From the NCBI GenBank assembly GCA_018673255.1, contig JABHDC010000048.1, positions 35,340 to 99,339 of the forward strand: a stretch of DNA of 64,000 nucleotides, read 5' to 3'. A model generated the notes under the pieces. It was given only the letters and a program-made list of their open reading frames with translations, was not told the DNA's origin and made no database searches. Made by a program: the position numbers and the translations under genes. Source of the stretch: Gemmatimonadota bacterium. GTDB taxonomy: Bacteria; Latescibacterota; UBA2968; UBA8231. Each line of letters opens with the position of its first letter. Positions within the stretch are counted from its first letter, which is position 1. Shown piece after piece: positions 27,025 to 35,628 of this stretch.

Positions 27025-28014
27025 ATGACACCGAAACAACGTCTGAGTCGAGCAGTTGCCTACGAAGAGGTCGATCGGGCGCCTGCCGGTCTGTTCGGCA
27101 CCCACACTGACTACGAGGAGGCGCTGGCGCGGCACATCGGGGCCTCGAGCATCGAGGCGATGTATCTCGAGCTGGGTGTTGATATCTGGCACAGCAAGGT
27201 CGGGTTACGCTACAAGGGAGAGGGAAATCCCCTGGGGTCGACCCCCGAGAACCCGCACCCCTTCGCGCGCATGACAACCATCGACGAGGTGGAAGCGTAT
27301 CCGTTTCCCGGACCCGAAGACTTTGACGCGACCGAGTTGGTCGCGCACCTGCGTGACCATCAAGAGTTCGCCGTCTGCGGCGGCATCAATTCGGCGATCT
27401 ACCATCACTATCTGGGTCTGTGTGGCCAGGAGAATGCGCTCTGCTTCCTCAAGCAGCAGCCTGATGTGGCCAAGGCGATGATCGGCCGGATCACCGACTA
27501 CTTCGTCGTCTACCTGCGGCAGGTGCTTGAGGCCGGCGACGGGCTGATCGACATGGTGGAGAATTGCAACGACTTCGGCACGCAGCGCAGCATGTTCATC
27601 AGCGCCGAAGACTTCCGTGAATTCTTCCGTGAGCCTCTCAAGCAGATGTACGACCTGGCTAAGGAACACGACGTGTTCTACATGCAGCATTCGTGTGGTT
27701 CGGTGGGGCCGATCATCGATGACTTCATCGAGATGGGTGCAGATATCCTGAATCCGATCCAGGTCGAAGCGGACGGGATGGATATCGAGGATCTCGTCGA
27801 GCGCTACAAGGGCCGCATCACTTTCTATGGTGGGATCGATACGCAGCGTCTGCTGCCCCACGGGCCAGAGGCACTGATCCGCTCTGAGGTGAGTCGGCTC
27901 ATCGGTTACTTCGGCACCGGGGGCGGGCTGATCATGGGTGGATCGCAGGGTCTGCTCGAAGACATTCCCTATGACCACGCCGTGGCCATGCTGGACCAGA
28001 ATCTGTCCGGGTAG
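27025..28014 (+). CDS. Uroporphyrinogen decarboxylase (URO-D) family protein
   Basis: 329 aa. ATG 27025 with GGGGAG about 8 nt upstream. TPKQRLSRAVAYEEVDR is the usual opening of URO-D-like proteins; barrel strands include FAVCGGINSAIY, MQHSCGSVGPIIDDFIEMGADILNPIQVEA and ITFYGGIDTQRLLPHG. This C-terminal GSVGPIIDDFIEMGAD is typical of MtaA/CmuA-like cobalamin:CoM-type methyltransferases and of the uncharacterised URO-D-like proteins of sugar-acid gene clusters. HemE itself is improbable, because the heme decarboxylase Arg/Asp signature near the N-terminus is not seen. A second family member lies at 9273-10394. Confidence 0.88.
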   Translation: MTPKQRLSRAVAYEEVDRAPAGLFGTHTDYEEALARHIGASSIEAMYLELGVDIWHSKVGLRYKGEGNPLGSTPENPHPFARMTTIDEVEAYPFPGPEDFDATELVAHLRDHQEFAVCGGINSAIYHHYLGLCGQENALCFLKQQPDVAKAMIGRITDYFVVYLRQVLEAGDGLIDMVENCNDFGTQRSMFISAEDFREFFREPLKQMYDLAKEHDVFYMQHSCGSVGPIIDDFIEMGADILNPIQVEADGMDIEDLVERYKGRITFYGGIDTQRLLPHGPEALIRSEVSRLIGYFGTGGGLIMGGSQGLLEDIPYDHAVAMLDQNLSG

Positions 28015-28022
28015 CGATGGCG

Positions 28023-28111
28023 GGTCGGCCTCTGGCCACGCCATCGGTAGGGTGGGCGCAAGTCCCCACCGGGTTGTATTCCCCACCCTGTGCCGACCAT
28101 CGCTGGCGATG
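28023..28111 (+). ncRNA. Candidate structured RNA / complex terminator
   Basis: Starts 9 nt after the URO-D stop. GGTCGGC (28023-28029) pairs perfectly with GCCGACC (28092-28098), enclosing a small TGGC/GCCA hairpin and an 8-bp stem AGGGTGGG (28049-28056) / CCCACCCT (28082-28089). The inner sequence GGTGGG can pair instead with CCCACC at 28065-28070, so two folds exclude each other. A CATCGC/GCGATG hairpin (28098-28111) follows. No class of known riboswitch is recognised. It could be a terminator for URO-D or the leader of the HDOD-pilus region. Confidence 0.3.
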
Positions 28112-28295
28112 ATCACCGTCGCCGGCTGATTCGGAAAGGCACGTAACTCCAAGCAGCAGTCATACATCGGGCATGATCGGCAGGTGCCGCATGTCGCACG
28201 GCCTCGTCTTTGCGTAGCAGACCCGGCAAGCGACATCGAATGCGGGACCCGCCTCTTGGAAGGGGACCCGCTTACCTGCCGGAGCCCAATCCCCC

Positions 28296-29270
28296 ATGCC
28301 CACCCCCTCTCGATTGATATCTCCCGGCCTGCCGGCTGTACCTGCCGATGGGCCCGACATCAACTTCACATCTCCCACGATCCCGGCAGGCTACGAGGAT
28401 CTGCGTGCGCTCGTGGATCTGGCGGACACCTCCGAGCTGTCGTCGATTCGCCAGACGGTCCTGCAGATTCTCCAGATCGTCGATGATCCGCTCTCGAGCG
28501 CCGACGATCTGACGAACATCATTTCCACGGATCCCCCGTTGTCAGCGCGGCTGCTGCGACTGGCCAACTCCGCCCACTTCGGTCTGTCCCGCCGGATCGG
28601 CTCGATCCACGATGCCGTCGTGTGCATCGGCTTCGACGCGGTGAAGGAAGTCGCTCTCACGCAGAAAGTCTGCGAGATCTTCGCCGAGGACGACGAGGGT
28701 TTCGGTTACTCGCGCTTCGCACTCTGGCAACACAGTGTCGCCGTCGCCCTGTGTGCGCGGGAGTTGTGCCGCCAGGTCGGACGTGGCCCGCGGCCCGAGA
28801 CGGCCTATGCCGCCGGTCTCCTGCACGACATCGGCATCCTCGTCATCGATCAGTTCCTGCAATTCGACTTCCTCGTCATCCTGCGGGATGCGTCGGAAGA
28901 GAATCTCGATCTGAAGGATGTGGAGGAGATGGTTCTGGGCTTCAGCCACGCGGATGTGGGGCAGGCCCTGACGCAGACCTGGAAGTTCCCGAAGGAATTC
29001 AGCCGCGCCATCGGCCTCCATCACGCGCCCTCGCAGGCGCAGGAGCGCGACGTGGCTCTGAGCACCGTGCTGTGTCTGGCAGATCTGCTGGTATACAAGA
29101 CGCAGACGGGCTTCTCGGATATCCGCCATCGGAATCCAAAACTACTGGCCTATTGCATGCGGGCCCTCCAACTCACGGAGGCGAATCTGAAGCCGGTTGT
29201 CGCGCGGCTACAGGAAGATCTGCGCCGGATCCGCCAACTCGGCTGGTATCGGGGGCAATCGCCATCGTGA
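28296..29270 (+). CDS. HDOD domain signalling protein
   Basis: 324 aa. After a short Pro-rich N-terminus, residues about 35-240 are a HDOD domain: TVLQILQIVDDPLSSADDL, then SARLLRLANSAHFGLSRRIGSIHDAVVCIG, the family hallmark, and AAGLLHDIGILVID with the HD pair. HDOD proteins act in signal transduction and often affect motility, pili and biofilm; the enzyme activity of the domain is usually absent. It precedes the type IV filament operon by 66 bp on the same strand and may be its first gene or a nearby regulator. GGAG lies about 10 nt before ATG 28296. Confidence 0.88.
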   Translation: MPTPSRLISPGLPAVPADGPDINFTSPTIPAGYEDLRALVDLADTSELSSIRQTVLQILQIVDDPLSSADDLTNIISTDPPLSARLLRLANSAHFGLSRRIGSIHDAVVCIGFDAVKEVALTQKVCEIFAEDDEGFGYSRFALWQHSVAVALCARELCRQVGRGPRPETAYAAGLLHDIGILVIDQFLQFDFLVILRDASEENLDLKDVEEMVLGFSHADVGQALTQTWKFPKEFSRAIGLHHAPSQAQERDVALSTVLCLADLLVYKTQTGFSDIRHRNPKLLAYCMRALQLTEANLKPVVARLQEDLRRIRQLGWYRGQSPS

Positions 29271-29336
29271 ACAACTGCCGTCCGCCGGGGCGGTATTCAT
29301 GTCTTCCTCCTCCACTCCCATCACCAGGAGTTCATC

Positions 29337-29759
29337 GTGGGACAGCAACAGCTTCTTCTGATCGTTTTGAGTGTCATCATCGTTGGGATCTCCGTCGTGG
29401 TCGGTATTCAGACCTTCAGTTCCAGCGCGGCGGCGGCCAATCAGGATGCCGTCGTGGCAGATCTGACCAAGATGGGGTCTGATGCCCAGGGCTGGTATCG
29501 CAAGCCCAACATGCTCGGTGGTGGCGGCAGCAGCTTCGGCAACACAACCCTCACCCTCCTCGGATACCCCACGACGCCAGCGGATGTCGCGGGCTCCTAC
29601 GCGACCTCCAACGGCGACTACACGATCACAAGCCGCTCCGGTAGCGACTTCGTGATTCAAGGGATCGGCAAGGAGGACGGTGATGGCGATGGCACGCCCG
29701 TCACCGTGGACATGACGGTCCAACCGAACAACGTCGTCTTCAACGTCTCCAACCGTTGA
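29337..29759 (+). CDS. Type IV pilin-like protein, minimal leader
   Basis: 140 aa. GTG start at 29337 with AGGAG six nt before it. The protein opens MG-QQQLLLIVLSVIIVGISVVVG, a hydrophobic N-terminal helix of pilin type, then a soluble Gly/Ser/Thr-rich beta part. Class III-like prepilin sites usually read G/FxxxE; here Gly is followed by Gln-Gln-Gln and position five is Leu, so there is no leader beyond MG and no Glu5. I have a general memory of MGQQQLLL-type proteins in FCB genomes but know of no study of them. First gene of the filament operon, 60 bp before the PilC gene; it may be the main subunit. Confidence 0.65.
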   Translation: MGQQQLLLIVLSVIIVGISVVVGIQTFSSSAAAANQDAVVADLTKMGSDAQGWYRKPNMLGGGGSSFGNTTLTLLGYPTTPADVAGSYATSNGDYTITSRSGSDFVIQGIGKEDGDGDGTPVTVDMTVQPNNVVFNVSNR

Positions 29760-29819
29760 AGCACCCGACTTGCCGGGGATGCGGGTCATCCGGATCCCCG
29801 GCAGTGTGAAAGGAATCTG

Positions 29820-31166
29820 ATGGCTGAGTTCCGCTATACCGCACTGAATCTGGATGACCGGGTCGTACGCGGCGTGATCAGCGCCCGACGCTCTCGAGAG
29901 GCCAGCGCACTGATTCAGGAGCTCTGCCAGCACAACCAGCTGCGCTGGGTGCGCACCGAACGCAAGCGAACCTTCCTCTACACGGTGCAGGTGGGGCAGG
30001 AGCGTCCACGGCAGAGCGAGCAGAGGGCCTTCAGTCGCGAAGAGATCATTCAGGCCCTGGAGAAGATGGACTACCGGGTTCTCAAGGTGCAGCGCAAGTG
30101 GATCGATACGCGCGTGCGCCCGCCCTTCTCCGATATCGTCCTCTTTATCCGGATTACGGCCGATCTGCTGCGTGAAGGCCTTTCGTACAACGAGATCCTT
30201 CCACTGCTGGCATCCGACGTGAGCAGCCGCACCTTGAGAGAGGTGATCCGCGAGATCAATCAGGATCTGAAGGACGGCCGCGAAGGGCAGGAGGTCTTCG
30301 CCAAACACCAGGACATCCTCGGTCGCTTTCCAGCTTACATGCTTGGTGTCGCATCAACCAGTGGCGACATGACGGCGATCTATGACAGCACGGCCAAGTT
30401 TCTCGAGCGCAACGAGGAATTCCGCAAGAGTCTGCGACAGGCACTGATCATGCCTCTCGTTGTCGCCTTCTTCCTCCTGTTGGCCGTGTTGTTCTACGTG
30501 GGGTACATCTTCCCGAAGACGGCCGAGCTGTTCGTGAAATTCGGGATGGAACTGCCACCACTCACACGCGGGACCCTCGCTTTGAGCGGGTTCCTGAAGG
30601 ACCACATCCTGCTCGAGTTGGCCGGTCTGGCCGCTCTGGTGGGAGGGATCACACACTTCGTGCGTTCGGTGCGAGGGCGTGAGTGGATCGATCGACTCCT
30701 GCCACGGCTCCCCGTTGTGGGGCCGCTGATGCACAAGACGAGCATCGAGATCTTCGCACGCGTCTTCCATTCCCTGTATACCGGTTCGGGCGAGAATATC
30801 ACCGTCCTGCGCATCGCCGCCGAAGCCTGCCGCAATACGTGGATGGAGAGGCGCATCAAGGAAGTTGCCATTCCATCGATGCTGCGTCAGGGGCAGGGCC
30901 TGGTGGAAGCCCTTGAACAGACACAGGTCTTCACGCGCAACGCCCTGTCTCGATTCCGCGCCGGTGTCGAGTCCGGCAATCTGAAGATGGCGGCGCTGCA
31001 ACTGGCAAACTACTACGAGCGGGAAACCACCTATCGGCTTCGCCACGTGGTTGACCTGATCAACTTCTCCCTGTCTCTGACGATCGCTCTGGTCATGATC
31101 CTGCTGACCCTGATCTCCTCCGAGACGGCGGTGATTCGTCCTCCCAACCCCATGTTGCAGCAATGA
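29820..31166 (+). CDS. pilC: Type IV pilus inner-membrane platform protein (PilC/GspF family)
   Basis: 448 aa. Opens MAEFRYTALNLDDRVVRG, the usual PilC/GspF start, then two T2SSF domains: the first (about residues 100-215) ends in SLRQALIMPLVVAFFLLLAVLF, the second (about 290-430) in SLSLTIALVMILLTL. Three predicted transmembrane helices match the family. It anchors the ATPase to the assembly platform in the inner membrane. Length is slightly over the usual 400 residues because of an N-terminal extension of about 60 residues with a basic segment. Overlaps the PilB gene by 4 bp (ATGA), so they are translated together. Confidence 0.9.
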   Translation: MAEFRYTALNLDDRVVRGVISARRSREASALIQELCQHNQLRWVRTERKRTFLYTVQVGQERPRQSEQRAFSREEIIQALEKMDYRVLKVQRKWIDTRVRPPFSDIVLFIRITADLLREGLSYNEILPLLASDVSSRTLREVIREINQDLKDGREGQEVFAKHQDILGRFPAYMLGVASTSGDMTAIYDSTAKFLERNEEFRKSLRQALIMPLVVAFFLLLAVLFYVGYIFPKTAELFVKFGMELPPLTRGTLALSGFLKDHILLELAGLAALVGGITHFVRSVRGREWIDRLLPRLPVVGPLMHKTSIEIFARVFHSLYTGSGENITVLRIAAEACRNTWMERRIKEVAIPSMLRQGQGLVEALEQTQVFTRNALSRFRAGVESGNLKMAALQLANYYERETTYRLRHVVDLINFSLSLTIALVMILLTLISSETAVIRPPNPMLQQ

Positions 31167-32962
31167 CGTCCCCCGCCGCTCTGGCGACGCCACGCATCTC
31201 CTGTCTTGTCGGGCGGGCCCTCGTCGAACAGGGGCTGGTCGACGATTTCACATTGAGTCGTGCCCTGGAAGCTCAGAAGAAGGAGCCGGACTCGGTTCGA
31301 CGGCGTATCGGTGACATCCTGATCGAAGACTTCGGCGTCGATCGCCATCTGGTCTATTGCGAGGTGGCGCGCATCTATGGCGTCGAAGAACACGATCTGG
31401 AAGGGTTCGAACCGGACGAGGCGTCCCTCGATTTTCTTCGGTCCCTCTTCACCGGAATCGATCCATCGGTTCGTGAACAACTCATGGAGCGGGGCGTGTT
31501 GCCTTTCGAGTTGTGCCGGCAGGGGCGCAGCATCCTGATTGTGCTCGCCGCCGACCCGATGGACAAGTCGATCACCGGTCTGGTTGCCCACTGCGGCTAC
31601 CCGAAATTCGAGGTTCGTTATGGGCGCCGGGAAGAGATCGACCGGCTGTATGCCACGATTCTGCCCCCGACGAATGAATTCCTCGAGATCCTCGAGGAGA
31701 TGTCCCACGAAGTCGACACGGAACTGGCACTGCCGGGGTCGATCGACGAAGAAGGACTCGACGCCGAGATCCACCAGAGTCGACTCACGCAGCTGGTGGA
31801 AGCGACCCTCGTGGAAGCGGTCCTACAGGGGGCCAGCGATATCCACATCGTGCCCCAGGCGGGGAATGTGGTGGAGTTCAAGTTCCGCGTGGATGGGCAG
31901 CTGCAGGTCTGGCACGTGCAGGAGAATACGCGCCCCGAGGCGATTTCAGCGGTCTTCAAGGATCGGGCGCGCAATGTGGACCGCTTTGAACGCGACGCGG
32001 CGCAGGATGGTTACATGCAGCGCCACGTGGATGGTCGGGTGATCCGCTTCCGTGTCTCGATTCTGCCCATGGTCGGTATGGAAACGACGCGCAAACTGGA
32101 GTCGATCGTCATCCGCGTTCTGGACGACGAACAGTCGATTCACGGCCTGGGGGATCTCGGGTTGCCGCCCCGGGCGAGGGAGGATTTCCTGGAGGGCGTG
32201 TCGAGCCCGCAGGGGTTGGTGATTCTCACCGGTCCAACAGGCTCAGGCAAGAGCACGACGCTGAAGGCGGCCCTGGGAACGGTGAACAAGCCGGGACTGT
32301 GCGTGCTCACCATCGAGGATCCGGTCGAGTATCTGATCCCCAATGCGCGGCAGCTGAAGATCAATCCGAAGATGGATTTCGAGCAGGCCCTGCGATCGAT
32401 CCTGCGGCATGACCCTGACATCGTCATGCTGGGCGAGGTGCGCGATGCGACGACGGCGGACATCGCCATCAAGCTGGCCAATACAGGTCACCTGACTTTC
32501 AGCACTCTGCACACCAATGACGCGCCCAGTGCCGTATCTCGCCTCTACAAGATGGGCGTCGAGCCCTTCCTGCTGGCCAATGCCATCAATCTGATCATGG
32601 CCCAGCGTCTGATCCGCACCCTGTGTGAGCAGTGCAAGCGAGAGACGACTGAAGACATCGAGGTACCACGGGCACTGGGGTTTACCGACGAGGAGGTTGC
32701 AAGCACCACGTTCTACGAACCGGTCGGCTGCGACGCATGCAACAACGGGTGGAAGGGTCGGGTGGCCATCTTCGAAATGCTGCTGATGACCCGCGAGATC
32801 CGCCGCATGGTCCTGAGAGCGGAGAAGAATATCGATGAAGAGACGATCCGCCAGCACGCCGTTGATCAGGGCATGCTCACATTGCGTATGGCCGGACGCG
32901 AACAGATCGGGCGGGGCGTCACGACCTGCGACGAGGTGGCCTTCGCCACGGCCGAGGACTAA
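31163..32962 (+). CDS. pilB: Type IV pilus assembly ATPase (PilB/GspE family) with MshEN domain
   Basis: 599 aa. Residues about 10-140 match the MshEN c-di-GMP-binding motif twice over: CLVGRALVEQGLVDDFTL then RIGDILIEDFGVDRHLV, in the hLGxxLhxxGhhxxxxL pattern. The ATPase core has Walker A GPTGSGKST (about 355-364), an Asp box LGEVRDATTADIA, a TFSTLHTNDA His box, and a zinc site of two CxxC pairs (CEQC about 487, CDAC about 523). It powers filament extension from the cytoplasmic face. The N-terminus implies control by c-di-GMP, which is inferred, not shown. Starts inside the pilC stop codon. Confidence 0.93.
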   Translation: MTSPAALATPRISCLVGRALVEQGLVDDFTLSRALEAQKKEPDSVRRRIGDILIEDFGVDRHLVYCEVARIYGVEEHDLEGFEPDEASLDFLRSLFTGIDPSVREQLMERGVLPFELCRQGRSILIVLAADPMDKSITGLVAHCGYPKFEVRYGRREEIDRLYATILPPTNEFLEILEEMSHEVDTELALPGSIDEEGLDAEIHQSRLTQLVEATLVEAVLQGASDIHIVPQAGNVVEFKFRVDGQLQVWHVQENTRPEAISAVFKDRARNVDRFERDAAQDGYMQRHVDGRVIRFRVSILPMVGMETTRKLESIVIRVLDDEQSIHGLGDLGLPPRAREDFLEGVSSPQGLVILTGPTGSGKSTTLKAALGTVNKPGLCVLTIEDPVEYLIPNARQLKINPKMDFEQALRSILRHDPDIVMLGEVRDATTADIAIKLANTGHLTFSTLHTNDAPSAVSRLYKMGVEPFLLANAINLIMAQRLIRTLCEQCKRETTEDIEVPRALGFTDEEVASTTFYEPVGCDACNNGWKGRVAIFEMLLMTREIRRMVLRAEKNIDEETIRQHAVDQGMLTLRMAGREQIGRGVTTCDEVAFATAED

Positions 32963-32966
32963 TGCG

Positions 32967-33449
32967 ATGACGAACATTTCTGTCGAAGCACCGATGAAGG
33001 TCGGCCCGGTCAAGCTGCTGGCCGGATTCAGCCGCGAAGATCAGCGCGATCTGCTGGCGCGGGGCCACAGGCTGGAGGTCGCCCTGCAGGAGAGTTTCAT
33101 GGTGGCAGGGGAGCGGGACCTGAATCTCTACCTGGTGCTCAGTGGCATCGTGTCGGCCTGGCGAGGCGGCGTGAAGGTGACCCAGCTGGGCGCCGGCGAC
33201 ATCCTCAATGAGACGAAGGTGTTCCTTCCTGGACCGAATGAACTCACGGCGAAGGCAGAGACGCCGGACACGGTCGTGCTGTGCCTGCCACGAACCGAGC
33301 TGCTGACCTATTTCCGCGATCGTCCGGAGCGTCTGCTGAAGGTTTTCGTCCTCAACATCGTCGCCATCCTGGCAAAGAAACTGGGGGATCGTGAAGAGTC
33401 GATCGTCGCCAGCCTGTTGCCTGATATGGCGATGGCAGAGGAGGTCTGA
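32967..33449 (+). CDS. Cyclic-nucleotide-binding-like domain protein
   Basis: 160 aa. ATG 32967 lies 4 nt after pilB. The chain LLAGFSREDQRDLLARGHRLEV, then FMVAGERDLNLYLVLSGIVSAW and LGAGDILNETKVF, has the beta-roll order of cNMP-binding (Crp/Fnr) domains. The phosphate-binding cassette lacks the canonical Arg, reading LNETKVFLPG, so nucleotide binding is doubtful. There is no helix-turn-helix at the C-terminus, so it is not a DNA-binding Crp protein; more likely a protein-protein or sensor module of the filament machine. Such a gene between pilB and minor pilins is unusual. Confidence 0.7.
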   Translation: MTNISVEAPMKVGPVKLLAGFSREDQRDLLARGHRLEVALQESFMVAGERDLNLYLVLSGIVSAWRGGVKVTQLGAGDILNETKVFLPGPNELTAKAETPDTVVLCLPRTELLTYFRDRPERLLKVFVLNIVAILAKKLGDREESIVASLLPDMAMAEEV

Positions 33450-33452
33450 GCG

Positions 33453-33941
33453 ATGCAACTGGGTGAGTCGCTACTGGCCATCGCAGCCGTGGTCATGTTC
33501 ACCGTGGGTACGCTGCAACTGAATGGCATGCGTCTGGACGGCCGCACGAGAATGTGGGAGGCCGAATTCCGGACGACGGCGCTGGCGCTGGCACAGTCGT
33601 ATGTCGAGCAGGCACAGACGCTCAGTTTCGACGAGGTCCTCACGGATACGACGGCCCGGGCGGCGAGACCGGTGGGACTGACGCCGCCAGTGGATTTTGG
33701 CCCTGATGCTCACGAACCGACGATCGACGACTACGACGATGTGGATGACTTCCATGCATACGCAGAGGATGTCATCACCCCACGGGCGAACTATCACGTC
33801 AGCATCCAGGCGACCTACGCCGACTCATCGACCCTGGCACCGGGTACCGAGTTGTCCCTGCTGAAGTGGCTGACCGTGGCCGTGTCGAGCCCATTCTATC
33901 GCGACACCCTGCGCGTCCACTATCTCTGTGCGCTGCGGTAG
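33453..33941 (+). CDS. PilV/GspI-like minor pilin, leaderless
   Basis: 162 aa. ATG 33453, three nt after the previous stop. Reading MQLGESLLAIAAVVMF, the start Met itself occupies the position of the N-terminal Phe of a mature pilin and Glu falls at position five, as in FxxxE. There is no leader to remove. A soluble beta-rich domain with aspartate-rich loops (DDYDDVDDFHAY) follows. The arrangement of three small pilin-like genes in this order (PilV, PilW, PilX types) is standard for minor pilins. Membrane-anchored until assembled into the fibre. Confidence 0.6.
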   Translation: MQLGESLLAIAAVVMFTVGTLQLNGMRLDGRTRMWEAEFRTTALALAQSYVEQAQTLSFDEVLTDTTARAARPVGLTPPVDFGPDAHEPTIDDYDDVDDFHAYAEDVITPRANYHVSIQATYADSSTLAPGTELSLLKWLTVAVSSPFYRDTLRVHYLCALR

Positions 33942-33950
33942 GATGATTCC

Positions 33951-34505
33951 ATGAGTGCCATGCTCGATCTCTTCTTCGCCGCCACGGTGGCCGTCATGCT
34001 GATCCTGAATGTGATGCATGTCAATGACGACCTGCTCACCATGCGGCATCGCAACACTCTGCAGTATGCCCTGCAGGCGAATCATGCCGATCTGCAGGGC
34101 ATGTTGTTGCGTGACCTGCGCATGGCTGGCCACGGTGCCGATCCCGGGTCAGGTATCACGCGGGCATATTCGACGCTACTCGAATTCCGTGGTGATGTCC
34201 TGCGGGACGGGGCGCAGCACACGGTGCGTTATACAGTGGGGAACACGGCCGAGGCGGCCATGACCGCCCATCCGCGTGATGTCATCCTGTGGCGGACGGT
34301 CGATGGTGTGGACGCCCAAGCCTATGCCTTCGGGCTCGTGGATCTGCGGTTCACATATCTCGACAGCACCGGTGAGGTCACGATCGATTCCTCCAAAGTG
34401 CGGCGCGTGTGTTACGAGTACGTCCTGGAGAGTCCAACCCCCTACGGCGACGATCCGCCCGCGGTCTGGGTGACAGGCGGCGTCTCCCCGAAGAATCTCC
34501 AGTGA
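33951..34505 (+). CDS. PilW/GspJ-like minor pilin
   Basis: 184 aa. MSAMLDLFFAATVAVMLILNV forms an N-terminal hydrophobic helix, then NDDLLTMRHRNTLQYALQANHADLQGMLLRDLRMAG, the hallmark of PilW/GspJ pilins, whose long helix ends at an LRxAG motif. After it come beta strands with LVDLRFTYLDS and VRRVCYEYVLE. No leader peptide or Glu5 is seen. Sits between the PilV-like and PilX-like genes with 9 nt and 1 nt spacings. Confidence 0.65.
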   Translation: MSAMLDLFFAATVAVMLILNVMHVNDDLLTMRHRNTLQYALQANHADLQGMLLRDLRMAGHGADPGSGITRAYSTLLEFRGDVLRDGAQHTVRYTVGNTAEAAMTAHPRDVILWRTVDGVDAQAYAFGLVDLRFTYLDSTGEVTIDSSKVRRVCYEYVLESPTPYGDDPPAVWVTGGVSPKNLQ

Positions 34506-34506
34506 C

Positions 34507-35628
34507 ATGGGACGCGCGTCGCTCCTTCTCGTGCTCGGATTCTCGGCGGTTTTCCACATTGCCGCTTACGACATCCAGCGGTCCGTGCTGGCCACGGAGG
34601 CGCAGGTCATCGAGCACTATGGCGAGACCTTTGCCCTCAATCTGGCCGAGAGTGGCGCAGAGATGATTCTGACCAAGCTGGCATACAATGGCTCCTGGCG
34701 TGGGTGGAAGGCGAACGACGTACCCGGTGGTGGACACCTGGTGTCCGGCGCCGTGGACGACACGACATTGGGACCTCTCGGTGTCCGTGTTCTGTCCTAT
34801 GGCGCCTTCGAGGAGCATGCGGACACCGTCTTCGTACGTCTGCTGATCGAGAATCGAATGCCGGGTGCGGCGCGGGGTGCGCTGACGGCCAACACCGTCG
34901 TGGCCGGAAATGGTGGCTTGCTGCTGGATGGCCGCGATCACCAGCTGAATGGGCAGGTGATCCCGGGGGCTGGCGCGCTGGCCATTTCGACGACGGCGAC
35001 GCTGGATCTGCGGCCCAATACCTGGCTGGCCGGTACGGCGGACAGTGTCGACCACGATCCGCACCGTGTCGGTGACAGCGATCTGGCGGCCCTCACCGAG
35101 ACGGGTGCTGTCTGGCCGCTGGGTTTTCCCATGACCCCGGACGGTGTCATGGGTGGCCCGGAAAAGGGGTATCCCGAGGGCCGGCTCGAACGGGTCGCCA
35201 AGAGTGGCGCCAGTGGCAGCCAGTATGTCGGCCCGGACACCTCACCGCCTACGGGACCCTCAGACCTGACGTATCCGCTGCGCGGCGTGACCTATGTGGA
35301 GCTCGGTCTCGGTGAGGTGTGGGTCGGTGTGGATTTCGGGACAGGCAGTGCCGGGATCCTCGTCGTGCACAACGACTCGCGGACGGCGGTGGTGAAGAAC
35401 ATCAACCATGGTGATTTCCGAGGTCTACTGATCGCCGATGACATCGTGCATCTGCACGCGCGGGTCATCGGTGCCATCGTCGTCCTGTCGAGTGCGCCCT
35501 CATCGGGTAATGTCCTGGGCAATGGCCGTGGCCGTGTGCTCTACAGTCGCGCGGCGCTGTCGCGAGCGGCCTCCGGGATGCCCGGTATCTATCGACCCCT
35601 GGACATCCTCGACTGGAACTATCGATGA
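34507..35628 (+). CDS. PilX/GspK-like protein
   Basis: 373 aa. Opens MGRASLLLVLGFSAVFHIAA, close to the PilX start (xGASLLLVL), with the helix continuing into HYGETFALNLAESGAEMILTKL, the PilX/GspK AAEAG-like segment. The C-terminal part after about 120 is beta-rich with GNGGLLLDGRDHQLNG and AHLHARVIGAIVVLSS-type strands, resembling a small beta-helix or sandwich, and is larger than standard PilX. Probably a tip or accessory pilin. ATGA overlap with the PilT gene. Confidence 0.6.
   Translation: MGRASLLLVLGFSAVFHIAAYDIQRSVLATEAQVIEHYGETFALNLAESGAEMILTKLAYNGSWRGWKANDVPGGGHLVSGAVDDTTLGPLGVRVLSYGAFEEHADTVFVRLLIENRMPGAARGALTANTVVAGNGGLLLDGRDHQLNGQVIPGAGALAISTTATLDLRPNTWLAGTADSVDHDPHRVGDSDLAALTETGAVWPLGFPMTPDGVMGGPEKGYPEGRLERVAKSGASGSQYVGPDTSPPTGPSDLTYPLRGVTYVELGLGEVWVGVDFGTGSAGILVVHNDSRTAVVKNINHGDFRGLLIADDIVHLHARVIGAIVVLSSAPSSGNVLGNGRGRVLYSRAALSRAASGMPGIYRPLDILDWNYR

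Noticed and set aside
28160..28300. ACGCAAAG on the minus strand near 28209 suggested a c-di-GMP (GEMM) riboswitch
   Set aside because: It is antisense to the HDOD gene, no gene follows on that strand, and the remaining conserved parts of the motif are not found.
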